In this document: piece after piece, positions 49,433 through 64,000 of the stretch | Position numbering within the stretch: position 1 is the first letter of the stretch | Layout of the letters: every line of letters begins with the position of its first letter | Source of the DNA: Eriocheir sinensis | Taxonomy: Eukaryota; Arthropoda; Malacostraca; Decapoda; Varunidae | Assembly: GCF_024679095.1 (NCBI RefSeq) | Contig: NC_066522.1 | Span: forward strand, 8,038,114 to 8,102,113 | Direction of reading: 5' to 3' | Length of the DNA: 64,000 bases | Made by a program: the position numbers and the translations under genes | Notes under the pieces: generated by a model | What the model was told of the DNA's origin: nothing | Seen by the model: only the letters and a program-made list of their open reading frames with translations | Databases searched by the model: none

Positions 49433-52400
49433 CAGTACATCTCGTACATATCCTTAGCTGATGTAAGTGCCGAGACAAACTAATCCCGCACATGTCCTTA
49501 GCTTATGTTAGTGCCAAGACAAACTAATCCCGCACATGTCCTTAGTTTATGTTAGTGCCAAGACAAACTAATCCCGCACATGTCCTTAGTTTATGTTAGT
49601 GCCAAGACAAACTAATCCCGCACATGTCCTTAGCTTATGTTAGTGCCAAGACAAACTAATCCCGCACATGTCCTTAGTTTATGTTAGTGCCAAGACAAAC
49701 TAATCCCGCACATGTCCTTAGTTTATGTTAGTGCCAAGACAAACTAATCCCGCACATGTCCTTAGTTTATGTTAGTGCCAAGACAAACTAATCCCGCACA
49801 TGTCCTTAGCTTATGTTAGTGCCAAGACAAACTAATCCCGCACATGTCCTTAGTTTATGTTAGTGCCAAGACAAACTAATCCCGCACATGTCCTTAGTTT
49901 ATGTTAGTGCCAAGACAAACTAATCCCGCACATGTCCTTAGTTTATGTTAGTGCTAAGACAAACTAATCCCGCACATGTCCTTAGTTGGTGTTAGTGCCA
50001 AGACAAACTAATCCCGCACATGTCCTTAGTTGGTGTTAGTGCCAAGACAAACTAATCCCGCACATGTCCTTAGTTTATGTTAGTGCTAAGACAAACTAAT
50101 CCCGCACATGTCCTTAGTTGGTGTTAGTGCCAAGACAAACTAATCCCGCACATGTCCTTAGTTTATGTTAGTGCTAAGACAAACTAATCCCGCACATGTC
50201 CTTAGTTGGTGTTAGTGCCAAGACAAACTAATCCCCCACATGTCCTTAGTTGGTGTTAGTGCCAAGACAAGCTAATCCCGCACATGTCCTTAGTTGGTGT
50301 TAGTGCCAAGACAAACTAATCCCCCACATGTCCTTAGTTGGTGTTAGTACCAAGACAAACTAATCCCGCACATGTCCTTAGTTGGTGTTAGTGCCAAGAC
50401 AAACTAATCCCCCACATGTCCTTAGTTTATGTTAGTGCCAAGACAAACTAATCCCGCACATGTCCTTAGTTGGTGTTAGTGCCAAGACAAACTAATCCCC
50501 CACATGTCCTTAGTTGGTGTTAGTGCCAAGACAAACTAATCCCCCACATGTCCTTAGTTGGTGTTAGTGCCAAGACAAACTAATCCCGCACATGTCCTTA
50601 GTTGGTGTTAGTGCCGAGACAAACTAATCCCGCACATGTCCTTAGTTTATGTTAGTGCCAAGACAAACTAATCCCGCACATGTCCTTAGTTGGTGTTAGT
50701 GCCAAGACAAACTAATCCCGCACATGTCCTTAGTTGGTGTTAGTGCCAAGACAAACTAATCCCCCACATGTCCTTAGTTGGTGTTAGTGCCAAGACAAAC
50801 TAATCCCCCACATGTCCTTAGTTTATGTTAGTGCCAAGCAGAGCTGGGACTACCGATTGACATTTGGGATCGGTACTACCGGCGGTAGATTACTGCTACC
50901 GATACCGATCATTCGGTATTTTGAAGAAACTACCGAATACCGCTACCGATCGCATGATTGGCAGTCAATCGGTATCGGTAGATTGAAAAGCGAGCGGACT
51001 TTTTGTTAAGACTTAAGAGAAGACGACCCCGGCAAAATGAAACGGACAAGTTTCAACTCGTTCGAGCGCATCTATGGGAAGCAGTTAGCAGGAAATTCCA
51101 GGTATTACTTTGACGTCATCACGCTTAGCCAATCACCGGCCGTTCTGGGCGTTCTCAGCCAATCAGAGGCAGCCACGACCTAGCAGATTCTCGCTCCCGC
51201 CAAAAGTTTTGGCGGGAGCCCCACTCTTGTTTGGCCTGCCGACGCGAGTAGCCTACACCTACGCTCTAGCTCCTACGCTCTCGACAACGTGCTCAGCCTC
51301 ATCGCCTAGTGTTTTAAGTGGCAGTGTTTTTAAGTCCACCCGCCGCGGCAGCAGCACTTAATCGTTTTGTGCTTTTAACTTTTCAAGTGATTTTCCTTTT
51401 TTAAACTTTATTTTACATTAAAAAAGTTTTGATCAAGTCAGTGAACTATTTAATCATATTGTTACGAACCAGAGGTTAGGATATGCTGTGTGTTGAGTGA
51501 GTGTTTTGTATGTGGCGCGGCGGGGCCCGTGTGTAGGAGTGTGTGAACCCTGTAAGAGGGACGCGGCAGAGTGAGGCTAGTCACGTAAGCCAGTGTCACG
51601 TGTGAGGCAGCGTGGGGGAGTTATGTATTTTTGAACTTAAAAAAGGTATTAAAAGACTCTAATTTACTTCTATTCTTAAGTTAACCGAAATAAGAGAGAA
51701 ATAACTTAAAAAGTGTGTTATGGGCCTTTAAAAGCATTTTTTTATTATATAATTATAGAGTTTTTTAATCTACCGATACCGAATCTATACCGATCGGTAG
51801 ATTTCTGAAAAATCTACCGATCTACCGATACCGATTGGACGCGGCTCGCTACCGACTACCGATACCGGTGGTAGATTTTTTCTACAGAATCCCAGCTCTG
51901 GTGCCAAGACAAACTAATCCCCCACATGTCCTTAGTTGGTGTTAGTGCCAAGACAAACTAATCCCGCACATGTCCTTAGTTGGTGTTAGTACCAAGACAA
52001 ACTAATCCCGCACATGTCCTTAGTTGGTGTTAGTGCCAAGACAAACTAATCCCCCACATGTCCTTAGTTGGTGTTAGTGCCAAGACAAACTAATCCCGCA
52101 CATGTCCTTAGTTGGTGTTAGTACCAAGACAAACTAATCCCGCACATGTCCTTAGTTGGTGTTAGTGCCAAGACAAACTAATCCCCCACATGTCCTTAGT
52201 TGGTGTTAGTACCAAGACAAACTAATCCCGCACATGTCCTTAGTTGGTGTTAGTGCCAAGACAAACTAATCCCCCACATGTCCTTAGTTGGTGTTAGTGC
52301 TAAGACAAACTAATCCCGCACATGTCCTTAGTTGGTGTTAGTGCCAAGACAAACTAATCCCCCACATGTCCTTAGTTGGTGTTAGTGCCAAGACAAACTA

Positions 52401-52790
52401 ATCCCGCACATGTCCTTAGTTGGTGTTAGTACCAAGACAAACTAATCTCGCACATGTCCTTAGTTGGTGTTAGTACCAAGACAAACTAATCCCGCACATG
52501 TCCTTAGTTGGTGTTAGTACCAAGACAAACTAATCCCGCACATGTCCTTAGTTTATGTTAGTGCCAAGACAAACTAATCTCGCACATGTCCTTAGTTGGT
52601 GTTAGCACCAAGACAAACTAATCCCGCACATGTCCTTAGTTGGTGTTAGTGCCGAGACAAACTAATCCCGCACATGTCCTTAGTTGGTGTTAGTGCCAAG
52701 ACAAACTAATCCCGCACATGTCCTTAGTTGGTGTTAGTGCCAAGACAAACTAATCCCGCACATGTCCTTAGTTGGTGTTAGTGCCGAGAC
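49433..52790. repeat. 44-bp tandem satellite, interrupted by a hAT element
   Basis: Unit of 44 bp containing TGTTAGTGCCAAGACAAACT and AATCCCGCACATGTCCTTAG. About 32 copies lie left of the insertion and 20 right. Two variable sites define subtypes: TTATG or TGGTG after CTTAGT, and CCGCAC or CCCCAC. TTATG types dominate the left end; TGGTG types dominate the right half; alternation in the middle suggests multi-unit amplification. Confidence 0.97.
50839..51900. mobile_element. hAT-like element inserted in the 44-bp satellite
   Basis: Termini CAGAGCTGGGA and TCCCAGCTCTG. The 8-bp sequence GTGCCAAG, part of the satellite unit, is present at 50831-50838 and repeated at 51901-51908. Subterminal ACCGATACCGAT motifs are dense on both sides. 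No transposase is visible; a short open frame with a start (MKRTSFNSFERIYGKQ, 51037 onward) ends at a possible donor. Confidence 0.95.
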
Positions 52791-55530
52791 AGATTCCCTT
52801 TCACGGTACCTCACTATTAGGGAGGTTTTAGTGTCACTTAATATGTTCTTAGCAACATTAAGATGCACAGTAAAAAAAAAAGACGGAAATACCCAACTTC
52901 CTCCACTAATGATAGGGGCTCCATCCTCGCCACGGGGTCTGTGGCTTATTCCTAACATCCAGCAGGGCTTCCCTTACCTGTGTCGTTTGATAAAACAATC
53001 TCAGTAGCTTTGTTATGGCTTTCCTACTTGTCTTTGACCAGGATTTCAGGGACATGTATCCCCTGTTATTCAATATTGTCCATCGTTGTGTTGTAACTGT
53101 TAACATTATAATCAGCTTCAGGGAAGATTTTAGCAGTATCTGCCACTACTAGAAACAATAAGTGCACTGGGACTTATTGTCAAAAGTAGTGCTTGCATTC
53201 CCTTGCTTTTCACTTTTATGTTGGATGCATGATCATGGACCTCTGCTCCCTACAGTCAGGAAATTCCATGCTCTGGCTCTTGAACTTCTCCAGAATGAGA
53301 TATGTCAAACCTTGACCTGTTGTTTCTGTTGCTACGAGAACGCTAATAAGATGCTCTTTGACCTCTGGGATAGAGTAGTGTTACAACCTGAAGATGACTG
53401 ATAGTTTTTCTTGATTGCTGATATCAAGTGTGCAGTCTAATAAAAAAATATAGTAGTACCCTGAAACTGTCTTACTTATGTTAAGATTTTCTCAATTGTT
53501 ATCCCACTGATTGACACCATGAGCTTCTCTTGAATCTTTTTGCCTATAAGTAAGTGGTTGGGTTCCTACGCCGCTCAATTCATTCAACCTGTCGTTTCAA
53601 ACTAGGGAAAAAAATCGACATAAGCTCAACTTTTTCATTCCATTGTCTGGCCGTCGTAGAGTGTCAGTCGACCCCTCAAGACTAATACCTGAAATAAACC
53701 AGACGTGTAAGAATATCCTTCCAGCATCTTTTCTCTGCCTCCATAAATATACGTTTATCTTTCCAATAAGTTTTTCTATTTCAAGGGGTTACTCCAAATC
53801 TTTAAAAATTCTTGTGTTAAATATGCTCTGGGCAATATTTGTAGCCTTTAAGTATAAACCCAACAGTCTTCCAATCAGCTAGTTCCTCTTTTATCAACGT
53901 GTAATTTTTATCGGCGTCGCAGACGCCGAGCAACAGATTGTCCATCTTCTTGTTCTCTTCAAGTTGTTTTCCAGGCTTACCCATGCATTGTAGACATGAC
54001 ATTGTATAATAACATTTGTTAGCTCTGATGATCCCTACAACATGGCATTATAAACAAAGCCAGCCGCTTTTTTTCTACCTCTTGGCCTGTGGCGCCGGTA
54101 GGCCTTCATAGTAGGGCCTGATGGTCGGCCCCAGCCCGTTAATTGTGGCGCAGGCAAGTGTTTAAAGTGGCGCCATCTTTACTTTTCGGTTTTTTTCATT
54201 TTAGACCCCTAGTTGCATAATATAAATTGTTGGGTGTGTTGGAAGGTAATGCGATGCCGATCTAGCACAGTTTTTGTGCTATTAACACTTGTTCCCGTCC
54301 TGCAGAGTACCAATATGGTGGGACTGTGTCACTGTACGCATTTGATTACTGACTGTGGCTCGAGCTTCTATTACACTGCATTAAATTTTTCTACACTTGT
54401 CAAACTTAAAGGATAAAAAAAGTGCAACGGAATATGATTAAAGCCTTTTTGGGGAATTCATTATGGTGTGTGTGTCGCAGGGGCGATGTGTTGTACGCGG
54501 CAGGTGAGGAAACTCCGTATGGACGTGAAGGACGTCATGGAAAAAAAAATATAAGCAACAGCAAAACATGATGTAGAGAAGACATAGACAGCATTAATAA
54601 AGTGATGTTATATTATGTACCAATCTATGTTATTGGGGCTCATATCAGAGCAGAGATAAATGAAAACTTAACTCAGCCTCAGAACCTCTAAGCTTTATTA
54701 CTAAAGGAGACAGCAAGGGGCCTCTTAATATGGTAGGGGTCCTAGACCATCGCCATAGTCTGCCTATGCCTTGGGCCACCCTGCAGCGGTACAATCTAGT
54801 TATCGTTCTCTTCACCGCTCGCGAGGCGTGCGATAATGTTTTCCTCGCTGTCCGCTTGTTTGTCTGTCTGTCAGTTACCAAAATAGCTAAGAAAACTTAT
54901 TGATATACAGCCACTGAATACACAAGAGAAGATCCTGAGGTGAATATCTCAAACTAACTAATACTTGGGAAACCTCGGATAGAAAATGACAATGATGGCG
55001 AAGAAACGTAAAAAATAACTGACTGATTTTGAAATGGCTTTGGGCGGCCATGTGGGGATGGTCCGCCCAGACCACGAGTGTTTGGTATCCTTCTCCCTGC
55101 AGGGATGGTCAGGCCCCTTTCCGATAAAATCCGATAAAAAAATATAAAAAAAAACAGACCATGTAGCGGACAATACCTATCCTTTGGAATACTCTGATTA
55201 ATTATCCACTTTAATTTTCGTTAAATTACTTGAATGCAATCAGTGAAATAATATGGAATAAAAAATACTATATAGTGGAATCCTGAACAAGGCAAGCAAC
55301 GTACGCACATATTATTTACCAGACCGAAACTCTGAAAATACAATGGTGTGAGGTGGAGCGGCTCGTTTTCTCCTGAAGTGAGTGAAAACCACAAAGCAAC
55401 GGGAACACCATAAGAATAATATAAAGGTGCACAGCCGCGTGGGTCAGACTCACTCAAATCGAGACTGAGAGGGACAGGACGCGATTAATTAACAAGAGTG
55501 AGGAACGACAGAGCGACACAATCACAAAAA
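52791..55530. other. Intergenic DNA, no gene recognised
   Basis: Short open frames only. A minus-strand frame at 53817-54002 has a Cys-x2-Cys start and a CPEH end, hinting at a small zinc-binding remnant, but there is no splice or homology support. Confidence 0.4.
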
Positions 55531-55583
55531 AGATATGCGAGATAAAAAAAAAATATATATATATATATATAGTAATGTCACTA

Positions 55584-55585
<2 letters not shown>

Positions 55586-55614
<29 letters not shown>
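55586..55614. repeat. (GT)n microsatellite
   Basis: Short GT run preceded by an AT run (55553-55570). Confidence 0.95.
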
Positions 55615-55616
<2 letters not shown>

Positions 55617-55917
55617 GATGAAATACATCGCCATGTTTGTCCGGTGTCGGGTGTCCCTCTGATGGGTGATGGGCGTCGCCTCGCGTGGGGAGGGCCGCTC
55701 GGCTTAACACTACGCACTACACACGGCAGCATCCATCACGGCCTGGTACACCTGGTGCTGTAGGAGTGAGGATTCGCACAGGAACATGGTGACCCGTACA
55801 TAGCCCGGCCAGCAAGGAAGAAGAGGCATCCAGTATGATATTTATAATAGTAATCACAAAAAAATAATTATTGCTCTGATAAGTATAATGACAATAATAA
55901 TGATGATAATTGTGATC

Positions 55918-58953
<3,036 letters not shown>

Positions 58954-59170
58954 CACCATCTATGGGGCAGTCGACTCCTGGAGGTCTGCTACAGCCGCGG
59001 ACCCGGTCCAGGTCCCGGACCCGGCTCCGGGCACGACCCTCACGCCATCCAAGATGACCACAACGACAAACTCAATAAACTGATCCTCATGTGCGTGGCC
59101 CTCTCGGCGGTCGTCATGATATTCATCAGTTACTTGTCGCGGTTCGACTTGCTGTTCTACATCATGTCAG
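58954..59170 (+). CDS. Exon of an unidentified membrane protein
   Basis: A long pyrimidine tract ending CCCTCACAG precedes 58954, and ATGTCAG/GTAAGT follows 59170. The frame is open for 72 codons plus one base. The translation has an alternating Gly-Pro stretch, then an acidic polar stretch (HAIQDDHNDKLNK), then a hydrophobic helix (LILMCVALSAVVMIFISYL) followed by SRFDLLFYIMSG. That layout is what a type II or single-span protein N-terminal region looks like. I do not recognise the family; the start and the following exons are not identified. A CpG-richer stretch lies downstream (59800-59990). Confidence 0.5.
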
Positions 59171-59799
59171 GTAAGTGAAGTGACAGGCACATCATTTCGA
59201 GCACGCCAGGCACGTCTACATGCATCCCACTAACCAGACTTGACGTCACCTGTCACTACAGAGCGGCAAAACAAATACTTTCCATTCACTTTTCGTCGCT
59301 CCTCATCGTTCCGTCACCCCGTAGTAATTATAGCGTTGGCCTCACGGTCAAGGTGTTTCACGTGGCACCGACGAGCGTTCATTAACTTCTCTATGGAAGC
59401 CGCGATCCAAACTCTTCACCGCGTGGGGCTTGGCCCGCAGCCACTGCTGTTTACATGACACACTCAGCATATTTCGTTGGATATTTTTTAACTTCCATGA
59501 TATTGTTTCATTATTTTACTTCAGTAGTATTAAAACGGAATAATAAATTTTACCAATCTGCCATAAAAAAGTGACACATGCAGATGGTATGTGTAGAAAC
59601 AACAAACTTTCTTTTTTGTTTATAATTAAAATATCTCAACAAAGCTCACTTTTACTTTTCCCTAAACCAACCCTTATCTTCCCGTACGTGTGCGCTGGGT
59701 CTGTCCCATGCCCGGAACACTGAAGGACCTGTGATCCCGCCTCATTTTGCTTCTTGCTGTGACGACTCAAGAGTGTTATTAGATCATCATGCAGCATCT

Positions 59800-59990
59800 A
59801 CATTAATGCAAGAACGGCTACGACTGGTGGGCCCTCGGGGGCTGGCAGGTGACACTTGCAAGCGTCGCCACAACAAACACCAGCGGGGCCACAGGTGTGC
59901 CCCCCGTGGTGCTCTTGGCCGCCGCCCACCTGCCGGGCCTTGGGCCGAGGCACCTGATGGCGGCTAAGTTTACTCCTCGGTGGCACGCGT
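59800..59990 (+). other. GC-rich, coding-like stretch of unknown nature
   Basis: Base composition rises sharply against the AT-rich surroundings. One plus frame is open and contains a hydrophobic run (VPPVVLLAAAHLPGLG); another reads to the ...GGCAG/GTGACA junction at 59848-59849, a possible donor. No family is recognised. It may belong to the same gene as the exon at 58954-59170, or be CpG-rich noncoding DNA. Confidence 0.25.
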
Positions 59991-60043
59991 CTCATATCCG
60001 AGGAGAAAGTATATGTAAGAATAGATGCAACATAGTCACATAC

Positions 60044-60051
<8 letters not shown>

Positions 60052-60130
<79 letters not shown>
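60052..60130. repeat. (AT)n microsatellite
   Basis: About 39 AT units. Confidence 0.98.
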
Positions 60131-60133
<3 letters not shown>

Positions 60134-60346
60134 GCTATATATCATCTCAAGCATTACTTATCTATTGAAGGACAAAGTTCTTTCCCAAAGTGTTCAATAT
60201 TTCTTTTTCTGATGTTATCGAACTTCATCCTGGTCCGGTAAATGATCTTTCGTCTCTCCATCTGGTCCGCTGGCTGCCCTGACTTCTACAATTTCTGGAT
60301 TGCCACTCTGTTACTGGGTTGTCCATCTGTTATAAGCTAACGCATG

Positions 60347-60350
<4 letters not shown>

Positions 60351-60381
<31 letters not shown>
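60351..60381. repeat. (AC)n microsatellite
   Basis: About 15 AC units. Confidence 0.96.
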
Positions 60382-60383
<2 letters not shown>

Positions 60384-60512
60384 GAGAACGGTAGCCGACT
60401 GGTCAACGCGGTGGTGAAAGTGGACTACCAGACATGTGTACGGTACCTTCAGCGGCTGCCTATTTTCGACCACTGTCGAGTGGCCAAGTATCACCCACAT
60501 CTTATATGTATA
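60384..60512 (+). other. Coding-like segment between CA and GT microsatellites
   Basis: One frame reads GSRLVNAVVKVDYQTCVRYL, then QRLPIFDHCRVAKYHPHL, which has ordinary protein composition, unlike the simple repeats on either side. No canonical acceptor is obvious on its left because the CA repeat abuts it. Could be an exon remnant or part of a retroelement. Confidence 0.25.
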
Positions 60513-60514
60513 CA

Positions 60515-60519
<5 letters not shown>

Positions 60520-60605
<86 letters not shown>
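60520..60605. repeat. (GT)n microsatellite
   Basis: About 43 GT units; GGA and GA runs follow at 60680-60740. Confidence 0.98.
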
Positions 60606-60607
<2 letters not shown>

Positions 60608-61318
60608 ACATGAAAGCAGCAGGACTTCAGGGCTATGACACCAGTTGTATTCAAGAGAAAAAATATAAACGGAACGCGGGGAGGAGGAGGAGGAGGAGGA
60701 GGAGGAGGCAATGCAATAGATATGAGAGAGAGAGAGAGAGCAGCAGAAAGGCAACTTATTTCAATCATTCAATATCTTCTGCGTCGTACTATCCATCTAA
60801 CCCGCCACACACAGTACCTGATAGTCACTATCCTATCCTTATTTGAAACTCTCTCCCTCAACTTACTTTCCCTTCCTCCTATTCATCCCTCAGCAAGTCT
60901 ACGCTTCCTCTCACACATTACTAACGGTCTATATGCCCTTAAAACCTCGTGCATGATATATTTTTCTACGGCAAGAGGGAGGAGGGGAGGGGGGGGGCAG
61001 CTCAAGGGAAAAAATAGAAAAATATGTAAATTAACAAAAACGTCCGCCATTTTCTGCTCCAATAATAGAAATAAGGAATGAGAGGCCAGCAGAGAGATCA
61101 ATTTCGAAAGGAGAACTGTCATATATTTTCCTAACATTGGTATTATCACTCTTCTTTTCCTCCTTTGACCCTTCTTCTCACGAGCCCCCAAAACTCGCAC
61201 CCATAGCTAAAGGCACCATGCATACCCCTCGTCTTAGTCCTCGGCCCCATGTAAGTTTCTCAGGTTAAGACGTTTCTCGCGGGGCTCCAGACACATACAA
61301 GGGCGTAACACATTCTAA

Positions 61319-62129
<811 letters not shown>

Positions 62130-62797
62130 ATTATCTTTCCATCTCGAACTATTTCTCAATATCTTTTCCTTCCATTACTCAGTTCTTCATCCCTTTTCCT
62201 CATCCCGTTTAGCCTGCCTTTCTCTCGTCTCTCATCGTATTATGTTTTCCTGCCTCTCTTCTATTCCTTCTCTCCTTTTCACACGCTCGTAATATTCTTT
62301 ATTCTATTGTGTAACGTAATATTATTTTTCTTTCTCTCTTTCCGTTTTATCCCTCCCTCCTCATTTTCTCCTTTTTTCTCTATCCTTCATTCTGTGGGCG
62401 CAGCTGTTCTGCCTAACGTCTGATATAAGATGGAAGTGACAACTTTTATTTCCCGCTGATAAAAAAGTTGTACGCCCGAAGTGGCTGAGAAGATTGGCCG
62501 GGAAGGTCGAGGGTGCTAGAGTGTCAAGGGGGATTCGATTCCACTTGAGAAAATGACTAAATAGCACTCAATGTCTCCCAAGTCGATACTTGATTCCACA
62601 AAGGTTCCCATTCTGTTGTTTTTCAGTTGTCAACTTTTGTGGCTGATCAATTTAGCTTATCTAGGAGAAAAAGTTTAAAGTTGGTATGATTTTGATGGAA
62701 TAAAGACATGCCCGCTATTGTAGATTTGCTAGAGTGAAGTAAGGCGGGTACAGGCGGGGATAGAGCTCGTCACCTCATGATGTGGCTTCAAGGGGTG

Positions 62798-63105
62798 TCT
62801 TACAACTGTCCCATATCAATATAGACGCAGAATTTCATTAACATTTCATAACATCGTGCATAGTGGACTCAACCGAAACCCTAATGACCGTATAAGGCAC
62901 TGATATGTGTGTATGTATTTTAAGAATCTGTAGAATGTGTAATGGTATGGTGCTCAGTTTGTGTTATATGCTACAGCTTCAGTCCTTCACGTTAACATCT
63001 TCACGTTATGTTGAGCTCATTGGCTCTTATACAACTGACCCATATCAATGTAGACGCAAGGCTTCATTATAGTGCCGGAATTATACCATGGAGGATTCAA
63101 AACTC
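62798..63105 (+). repeat. Two-copy short repeat
   Basis: CCCATATCAAT.TAGACGCA and GCTTCATTA-type words with similar surroundings occur at 62798-62880 and 63024-63105. Confidence 0.6.
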
Positions 63106-63374
63106 GAGGGAATCCTTGTTGACTGCGATCCAGAAGTCATATGCCACACTTTTAGCCTTTCACGTCAACGAGAACAACACGAATTGAGATGAATGAAGAC
63201 GATGACATTATAGGGAGTCACATTTTAGCCTTGTAGATGAGATTAATGTGTTCCAGCGAGTAACGGGCTTTTTTTCTTTATTATTGTTTCTTTTTTTTTG
63301 TGCCTTTGAGCTGTTGCCTTTGCTGTAAAAAAAAAACTATCATGATGAGAAATGTGGCGGTGGTCGAAGGTCTT

Positions 63375-63833
63375 GTCTACCTCACATTAGGCCTTAAACA
63401 TTTTCAAACATATCAGTTCATACAGCGAGACTCGTATTTTAGGAGGTAGAGTAATTTTTCGTCTTTAATTAAATTCTCCGCTCACTGGATATTCTCGTGT
63501 GCATCGACTTTATGGAAAAAAAACCCACATTTGTCTCCCTCACACCAGTCCTTAAACATCTCCAAACATACCAATCCATACAAAAAGACTCGTGTTTTAG
63601 GAGGTAGAGTAAGTTTTCGTCTTTAATAAAATTCTCCGTTCACTGGATAGTCTCGTGTGCATCGACTTATGGAAAATAAACACATTTGTCTCCCTCACAT
63701 CAGTCCTTAAACATCTCCAAACATACCAATCCATACAAAAAGACTCGTGGTTTAGGAGGTAGGCTAAGTTTTACCTTTTCACTAACTTCCTTCACTGGAT
63801 ATTCCCGCGTGCCTCTACTTTACGGCAAAAAAC
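63375..63833 (+). repeat. Three-copy tandem repeat of about 155 bp
   Basis: CCTTAAACAT...CAAACATA then GACTCGT..TTTAGGAGGTAG then ATTCTCCG.TCACTGGATA recurs at steps of 158 and 155 bp. The second and third copies are more alike than either is to the first. No gene is seen around it (62124-64000). Confidence 0.9.
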
Positions 63834-64000
63834 TCACACTCTCTCTTGGGTGTGCATAGTGCAAGTGTTAATGGCTTACTGGTTTGCTATGTCCACAAGT
63901 GTCCCGCCAGCTGTCAAAGTAATTAAGTAGAAATGACTCATGCTTTTTTCTCCCACTCTAAAATTTAATTCGCCTCTCGTTATACTTAACCTTTGGGAAC

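Noticed and set aside
49433..52790. Regular array looking like CRISPR repeats
   Set aside because: Units of 44 bp are directly adjacent with no variable spacers; eukaryotic satellite.
53817..54002. Small Cys-containing minus-strand frame as a zinc-finger gene
   Set aside because: Too short, lacks a full metal-binding pattern, and has no exon signals.
62467..62540. tRNA-like sequence (GTGGCTGAGAAGATTGG with a GATTCGATTCC B-box-like word)
   Set aside because: The cloverleaf stems do not pair convincingly; at best a tRNA-derived SINE relic.

Overview
This is a eukaryotic, intron-rich, repeat-saturated window. Everything points to an arthropod, most likely a decapod crustacean: very long AT, CT, GT and AAT microsatellites, tiny exons in multi-kilobase introns, GT-AG splice sites, many small DNA transposons and decayed LINEs. 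The organism is inferred; no ribosomal or mitochondrial marker is present.

Two conserved housekeeping genes are supported, tail to tail. On the plus strand (4161-9803) are the last five coding exons of an ASNSD1-type protein (asparagine synthetase domain-containing 1); the exon with the initiator Met and N-terminal Cys lies before the window or was not recognised. On the minus strand (39251 down to 13699) are seven coding exons of choline-phosphate cytidylyltransferase (CCT/PCYT1), the rate-setting enzyme of the CDP-choline route to phosphatidylcholine: N-terminal basic region, an acidic exon, nucleotidyltransferase core ([12 protein letters not shown]), amphipathic membrane-binding helix, and an acidic tail ending in a stop. 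All seven exons join in frame; only a short first exon is missing. A third, unidentified plus-strand exon (58954-59170) encodes a Gly/Pro-rich stretch and one transmembrane helix and ends at a clean GTAAGT donor.

The rest is repeats. I delimited by eye, from terminal inverted repeats plus target duplications: five TA-flanked pogo/Tigger-like elements (1238-2416, 13874-15975, 17817-19277, 24344-25707, 44091-45402) and a TA-flanked element at 5510-6553; hAT-like elements with 8-bp duplications (3336-3819, 14266-15136, 26868-28030, 50839-51900); TTAA-flanked piggyBac-like elements (7626-8348, 19359-19605, 33152-33789, 39443-39668); a Harbinger-like MITE with TTA duplication (31357-31619); and several long palindromes (11440-12724, 27184-27622, 35625-35797, 46733-47168). 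Nesting is common (hAT in pogo; palindrome in hAT; hAT in satellite; pogo in LINE; LINE in MITE). LINE remnants lie at 10430-11190, 21030-21205, 28540-28960, 30420-31060, 31963-33045, 33895-34170, 42238-42830, 42830-43400 and 43729-45880.

Tandem arrays include a 22-bp minisatellite inside a pogo-like element (1379-2003), a roughly 52-copy 44-bp satellite (49433-52790), a composite CT array with repeated spacers (61321-62123) and a three-copy 155-bp repeat (63375-63833). No rRNA gene, confident tRNA, CRISPR, or bacterial-type operon was found. No wholly new functional system is evident; the most unusual structures are the transposon and satellite nests and the in-frame acidic exon of the cytidylyltransferase.
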